Positions 60,185 to 64,000 of a stretch of DNA of 64,000 nt are shown in pieces. The stretch is from NCBI RefSeq assembly GCF_010726085.1, contig NZ_AP022560.1, positions 3,782,001 through 3,846,000 of the forward strand, in the 5' to 3' direction. The position numbers were made by a program, and so were the translations under genes. The first letter of the stretch is position 1; each line of letters opens with the position of its first letter. The notes below the pieces were generated by a model, which was not told the origin of the DNA, did no database searches, and saw only the letters and a list, made by a program, of their open reading frames with translations. This DNA is from Mycolicibacterium moriokaense. Lineage in GTDB: Bacteria > Actinomycetota > Actinomycetes > Mycobacteriales > Mycobacteriaceae.

Positions 60185-60748
60185 ATGGCAAGTTCACTTA
60201 GCGGCAAGAAGATCGCCTTTTTGGTGGCCCCCGAGGGTGTCGAGCAGGTCGAGTTGACCGAGCCCTGGAAAGCCGTGCAGGAGGCGGGCGGCACACCCGA
60301 ACTCGTATCGACGGAAGTCGGCAAGATCCAGGCTTTCAACCACCTCACTCCGGCCGACACGTTCGAGGCGGACAAATCCGCCGACGCCGTCTCCGTATCG
60401 GATTACGCCGCGTTGGTGCTGCCGGGCGGAGTTGCCAATCCGGACTTTCTGCGCACGAACGGCGACGCCGTCGCCTTCGCCAAGGACTTCTTCGACGCGG
60501 GTAAACCCGTCGCCGTCATCTGCCACGCACCCTGGACCCTGGTGGAGGCCGACGTGGTACGCGGCAGGACGATGACGTCCTGGCCCAGCGTCAAAACCGA
60601 CCTCGTCAATGCCGGGGCGAATTGGGTCGACAACGAGGTCGTCGAATGCTCGCGCGGCCCAAACACATTGGTTTCCAGCCGTAAGCCGGACGACCTGCCC
60701 GCATTCTGCAATGCCTTGGTGAAGGTCGTCGGCGGGGTCACATCGTAG
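60185..60748 (+). CDS. DJ-1/PfpI-family (type 1 glutamine amidotransferase-like) protein
   Basis: A 187-residue protein. Nucleophile elbow PVAVICHAPWTLVEADVVRGR (Cys about 112), acidic residue in VAPEGVEQVEL (Glu about 18) and SDYAALVLPGGVANPDFLR are typical of PfpI/YhbO proteins, linked to stress protection and deglycase or chaperone activity. ATG 60185 has CGGAGGA 10 nt upstream; an upstream extension is rejected. It stands alone, with 60 nt before the FtsX gene. Confidence 0.92.
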   Translation: MASSLSGKKIAFLVAPEGVEQVELTEPWKAVQEAGGTPELVSTEVGKIQAFNHLTPADTFEADKSADAVSVSDYAALVLPGGVANPDFLRTNGDAVAFAKDFFDAGKPVAVICHAPWTLVEADVVRGRTMTSWPSVKTDLVNAGANWVDNEVVECSRGPNTLVSSRKPDDLPAFCNALVKVVGGVTS

Positions 60749-60795
60749 AAGGTCACATCCAAGCCAAACCCGTCCCGCGAACGTGTCGGCATCGG

Positions 60796-60801
60796 TAACG
60801 T
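60796..60801 (+). promoter_or_regulatory. -10 box for the FtsX/ATPase pair (leaderless)
   Basis: TAACGT, then 7 nt and ATG 60809; no ribosome binding site is seen. Confidence 0.45.
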
Positions 60802-60808
60802 CGCCGCC

Positions 60809-61858
60809 ATGCTGATGGCCGCGCTGCGCGACATGCAGTGGCGACGACGGCGATTCGTCATCGCGATCCTGTCCACCGCCATCATCTTCGCGATGACCCT
60901 CGTTCTGACCGGTCTGGCCAACGGGTTCCGGGTCGAAGCGGACAAGACCGTCGACTCCCTCGGCGTGGACCTGTATCTCGTCAAGGCGGGCGCCTCGGGC
61001 CCATTCGTCGGGGCGACGCCTTTCGCCCCGGTGGAATTACGCAGAGTCGCGCAGGCTCCCGGCGTGGAGGCGGCCGCTCCCCTCGCCTACGCGGGGGGTA
61101 CGGCCACCCTCGACGGCTCGACGCGCAACGTGGACATCTTCGGTGCCCCCGAGAACGGTCCGGGCATGCCTGCGGTCTCCGAGGGACGCCCGCCGTCGAC
61201 GCGCGACGAGGTGGCGGTATCGAGCACGCTGGGCCGAGGGATCGGTGATGAGGTGGAGATCGCCTCGCGCACGCTGCGTATCGTCGGCATCGTGGAGAAC
61301 TCCACTGCGCTGGCCAACCTGCCCAACGTGTTCCTCACCACCGAGGGCGCACAGCAGCTTGTCTACGGTGGGGAGCCGTTGGTGGCATCGATCGGAGTGC
61401 GCGGCACGCTCGAGCAGCCACCGCCCGGCTACCGCGCGATCGACCGCGCCGGCGCCGTCGAAGATCTGTTGCGCCCCTTGAAAGTTGCCGTGAACTCGAT
61501 CACGATCGTGGCCGTTCTGCTGTGGGTGGTCGCGGCGCTCGTGGTGGGGTCGGTGATCTACCTGTCGGCGCTGGAACGGCTGCGAGATTTCGCGGTGTTC
61601 AAGGCGATTGGGGTTTCCACCAAGAGCATCGCCGCCGGGCTCGCGCTGCAGGCGGTCATCGTCGCCCTGCTGGCGGCGCTTGTCGGGGCTGGACTTTCGA
61701 TGTTGCTCGGACCGCTGTTCCCGATGCAGGTCATCATTCCAAGCCAGGCGTTCATCGCGCTTCCCGTCCTCGCCATCGTGATCGGGCTCATCGCCAGTGC
61801 GACGGGGCTGCACCGGGCCGTCTCGGTCGACCCAGCCATCGCGTTCGGAGGTCCCTGA
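60809..61858 (+). CDS. ABC transporter permease, FtsX/MacB type
   Basis: A 349-residue permease. One transmembrane helix near residues 15-37, a large extracytoplasmic domain (about 40-225, MacB periplasmic-core-like), then three helices (about 230-255, 275-300, 312-335). This is the standard four-helix FtsX layout. Its partner ATPase follows 3 nt after the stop. Such systems work by mechanotransmission rather than classical import; the substrate or partner is unknown. ATG 60809 was chosen; ATG 60815 is an alternative. Confidence 0.9.
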   Translation: MLMAALRDMQWRRRRFVIAILSTAIIFAMTLVLTGLANGFRVEADKTVDSLGVDLYLVKAGASGPFVGATPFAPVELRRVAQAPGVEAAAPLAYAGGTATLDGSTRNVDIFGAPENGPGMPAVSEGRPPSTRDEVAVSSTLGRGIGDEVEIASRTLRIVGIVENSTALANLPNVFLTTEGAQQLVYGGEPLVASIGVRGTLEQPPPGYRAIDRAGAVEDLLRPLKVAVNSITIVAVLLWVVAALVVGSVIYLSALERLRDFAVFKAIGVSTKSIAAGLALQAVIVALLAALVGAGLSMLLGPLFPMQVIIPSQAFIALPVLAIVIGLIASATGLHRAVSVDPAIAFGGP

Positions 61859-61861
61859 GCC

Positions 61862-62869
61862 GTGGGCGATCTCAGCATCCAGAACCTGGTGGTCGAGTAC
61901 AAGGGCCGCGCCGACACCGTCCGTCCCATCAACGGTTTCAACCTCGATGTGTCCGCCGGTTCACTAGTGATCCTGATGGGCCCCAGTGGGTGCGGCAAGA
62001 CGACGCTGTTGTCGTGCCTCGGCGGCATCCTGAAACCCACCTCGGGCGCCATCAAGTTCGGCGATGTCGACGTGGCGTCGCTCACCGGACACGAGTTGAC
62101 CAAGTACCGCCGCGAGACCGTCGGCATCGTCTTCCAGGCCTTCAATCTCGTGCCGAGCCTGACCGCGTTGGAGAACGTCATGGTGCCGCTGCTGGCGGCG
62201 GGTCAACCGCGCCGGGCGGCGCGCAAACGTGCGGGACAGCTGCTCTCGCGGGTCGGCCTCGAGGACCGGGTATCTCATCGGCCGGGTGATCTCAGCGGAG
62301 GCCAGCAGCAACGGGTCGCCGTAGCGCGTGCGATCGCGCTCGATCCCCCGCTGATCCTGGCCGACGAGCCCACCGCGCACCTGGACTTCATCCAGGTCGA
62401 GGAGGTGCTGAAACTCATCCGTGAACTCGCCAGCGGCGACCGGATGGTGGTCGTGGCGACCCACGACAGCCGGATTCTGCCGTTGGCCGACCGCGTCGTC
62501 GAGCTCGTTCCGGAGTTCGCGTCGACGGAACGGCCCCCCGACACCGTCGAGCTGGAAGCCGGCGAGGTGTTGTTCGAACAGGGCACGATGGGTGACCTGA
62601 TCTATGTCGTCGCCGACGGCGAGCTCGAGATCGTCCGCGAATTGCCCAGCGGCGGTGAGGAACTGCAGAAGGTCGCCAAGGCCGGGGACTACCTCGGCGA
62701 GATCGGCCCGGTGTTCCATCTGCCGCGTTCGGCGACGGTGCGGGCGCGCACCGCCGCGACGGTCATCGGGTACACCGTGCGTGCATTCCGGGAACGTCTG
62801 GGCGCCAACGGTATACGCGACCTGATCGAGCACCGGCCGCTGAAACCGACTAGTTCGGTACCAGACTGA
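61862..62869 (+). CDS. ABC ATPase fused to a C-terminal cyclic-nucleotide-binding-like domain
   Basis: A 335-residue protein. The LolD/MacB-type ATPase spans about residues 1-220: Walker [17 protein letters not shown] (about 40-55), signature [14 protein letters not shown], Walker [14 protein letters not shown]-loop VVATHDSR. A cNMP-binding-like beta-barrel follows (about 228-330): [28 protein letters not shown] and the phosphate-cassette-like [17 protein letters not shown] with the Arg expected to bind phosphate. GTG 61862 is the only plausible start. The fusion suggests that nucleotide binding gates the FtsX permease next door. The 3' end overlaps convergent ribD. Confidence 0.9.
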   Translation: MGDLSIQNLVVEYKGRADTVRPINGFNLDVSAGSLVILMGPSGCGKTTLLSCLGGILKPTSGAIKFGDVDVASLTGHELTKYRRETVGIVFQAFNLVPSLTALENVMVPLLAAGQPRRAARKRAGQLLSRVGLEDRVSHRPGDLSGGQQQRVAVARAIALDPPLILADEPTAHLDFIQVEEVLKLIRELASGDRMVVVATHDSRILPLADRVVELVPEFASTERPPDTVELEAGEVLFEQGTMGDLIYVVADGELEIVRELPSGGEELQKVAKAGDYLGEIGPVFHLPRSATVRARTAATVIGYTVRAFRERLGANGIRDLIEHRPLKPTSSVPD

Positions 62870-63851
62870 GCAGGACGTCCGGACCGATCGTCTCGACACC
62901 GTCGAAACGCCAGCGCTGTGCGTGTGCGATCGACAACACCCCGACGTCGTCGACCGCGGTGATCGGGCCGCCCAACAGAATCGGCCCGATGTAGGCCAGG
63001 ATCCGGTCGATCGCACCGGCACGCAGAAACGCACCCGCGAGCGTCGGCCCGCCCTCGAGCAGCAGATCGGTGCGATCCGAAAGCGCCTTGATCACCTCGT
63101 GCGGATCCCGCGTCCGAATCACCATCGTCCGGGAGTCATCGTTGAGAATCTTTGCCTCGGGATTGATCTCGCGCTCCCCGACAACGACGCGCAACGGCTG
63201 CCGTTCAGCGAGAGATCCGTCGGGCAGCCGCGCGGTCAGCAAGGGATCGTCGGCGAACACGGTGCCCGTGCCGACCAGCACCGCATCCGCCACGGCGCGC
63301 CTGCGGTGCACATCGGCCCGCGACGCCTCACTGGTGATCCACTGACTGGAACCGTCCGCCGCGGCGCTGCGGCCGTCCACGCTGGTCGCGAATTTCCAAG
63401 TCACGTGCGGTAACCCGGTGCGCTGCTTGTGCAGCCACTCGCGCAGCGGTCCGCGGGAGACCTCGTCGCGTAACACGCCCCCGACCACCTCGAGCCCGAG
63501 GTCGACCAGTCGCGCCGCACCCCCGGCCGCGACCGGATTCGGGTCGGTGACCGCGTATGCCACCGCCGAAATCCCGGCCGCCACAAGGGCGTCCACGCAG
63601 GGCGGGGTGCGGCCGTGGTGATTGCACGGTTCTAGCGTCACCACCGCCGTGCCGCCGACGGCGCGCTGCCCGGCTCGACGCAGGGCAAGCACCTCGGCGT
63701 GCGCTCCCCCGGGCGGTTCGGTCGCTCCCACCCCGGCGACCTCGTTGTCGCTGTCCAGGATCACCGCGCCGACCGGCGGGTTGGGATACGTGGCGCCCTT
63801 GACCCGTTCGGACTGCTCGATCGCCAGCCGCATCGCGGCCTCAAGGTTCAT
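62850..63851 (-). CDS. ribD: Bifunctional deaminase/reductase RibD (RibG)
   Basis: A 333-residue fusion. The N-terminal deaminase has zinc motif [10 protein letters not shown] (His about 49) and [11 protein letters not shown] (about 74-84). The C-terminal reductase has [24 protein letters not shown] (about 150) and [16 protein letters not shown]. It performs the second and third steps of riboflavin synthesis. ATG 63851 gives an ATGA overlap with the rpe stop; ATG 63857 is two residues longer and also possible. It is separated from ribE by lprG-P55 and other genes, as in M. tuberculosis. Confidence 0.95.
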   Translation of the reverse strand: MNLEAAMRLAIEQSERVKGATYPNPPVGAVILDSDNEVAGVGATEPPGGAHAEVLALRRAGQRAVGGTAVVTLEPCNHHGRTPPCVDALVAAGISAVAYAVTDPNPVAAGGAARLVDLGLEVVGGVLRDEVSRGPLREWLHKQRTGLPHVTWKFATSVDGRSAAADGSSQWITSEASRADVHRRRAVADAVLVGTGTVFADDPLLTARLPDGSLAERQPLRVVVGEREINPEAKILNDDSRTMVIRTRDPHEVIKALSDRTDLLLEGGPTLAGAFLRAGAIDRILAYIGPILLGGPITAVDDVGVLSIAHAQRWRFDGVETIGPDVLLSLVPN

Positions 63852-64000
63852 AGGCATAGATGCTTGGACGCCGCACCCGCCTGGCGGCGCAACGACTCCA
63901 CGGCGGCGGCGGGGTCCTCGGCGCTGTAAACCGCCGAACCGGCGACGAAGCAGTCCACGCCGGCCTCGGCCGCCTGTTCGATGGTGTCGGCGTTGATGCC
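63848..64000 (-). CDS. rpe: Ribulose-phosphate 3-epimerase, C-terminal fragment (runs off window)
   Basis: The last 50 residues of a TIM-barrel epimerase: [21 protein letters not shown] (the phosphate-binding strand-loop) and [16 protein letters not shown]. The 5' end is beyond the right edge. It connects to the pentose phosphate pathway and precedes ribD, supplying ribulose 5-phosphate metabolism next to riboflavin synthesis. The stop overlaps the ribD start. Confidence 0.9.
   Translation of the reverse strand, partial: GINADTIEQAAEAGVDCFVAGSAVYSAEDPAAAVESLRRQAGAASKHLCL

Overview
The window is a GC-rich actinobacterial chromosome segment. Gene content and order point to Mycobacterium sensu lato, most likely a non-tuberculous, Mycolicibacterium-like species. 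Diagnostic blocks are acn-acnR, sufRBDCSUT, mptB, ctaA/ctaB, the tkt-tal-zwf-opcA-pgl operon, gap-pgk-tpi-secG, uvrC-rapZ-yvcK-whiA, ribA2/ribH/ribE/ribD and lprG-P55. From memory these follow the M. tuberculosis order Rv1475c to Rv1408. Two features argue against the tuberculosis complex: a full-length ppc and a SufB without an intein. No rRNA, tRNA, CRISPR array, transposase or prophage gene was seen. No gene-free stretch is longer than about 360 bases.

Layout. 1-2.2 kb: 3' end of aconitase, its TetR regulator and a small HTH protein. 2.3-5.2 kb: ABC-F ATPase, enoyl-CoA hydratase and thioredoxin (minus strand). 5.25-13 kb: an accessory block. It holds an ECF sigma factor with a zinc anti-sigma partner, two unknown proteins, a MOSC/FAD/2Fe-2S fusion coupled to a CGNR regulator, a divergent hydrolase-DUF427-VOC-HAD gene string, and a small secreted protein that ends in a 17-bp tandem repeat. 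13-19.2 kb: the suf Fe-S assembly operon under SufR. 19.3-29.8 kb: two MDR oxidoreductases, MptB, an ABC transporter, a PhlG-like hydrolase with its TetR regulator and duplicated operator, CtaA, an ATP-grasp-like protein, a DUF1254 protein and CtaB. 30-36.4 kb: pentose phosphate operon. 36.6-38.6 kb: a small helical protein, an atypical P450 and a short unknown. 38.6-44.8 kb: ppc, secG, tpiA, pgk, gap. 44.8-46.5 kb: a small unusual island (a solute-binding domain without a signal peptide, and two short helical proteins). 46.6-51.5 kb: whiA-yvcK-rapZ-uvrC. 51.5-64 kb: gamma-glutamyltranspeptidase, riboflavin genes in two clusters, lprG-P55, a DJ-1/PfpI protein, an FtsX permease with an ATPase fused to a cyclic-nucleotide-binding-like domain, and the end of rpe.

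The core genes link central carbon metabolism (TCA cycle, glycolysis, pentose phosphate, anaplerosis), Fe-S and haem a assembly, flavin synthesis and envelope lipid handling. Translational coupling through ATGA/GTGA overlaps is pervasive. Many genes that do not follow another gene closely carry a TANNNT-like -10 box 6-7 nt before the start codon, which is the layout of leaderless mycobacterial transcripts. The parts most worth a second look are the 5.2-13 kb accessory block, the PhlG/TetR module with two near-identical 20-bp operators, the FtsX/cNMP-ATPase pair, and the P450 that lacks the usual I-helix acid-threonine pair.
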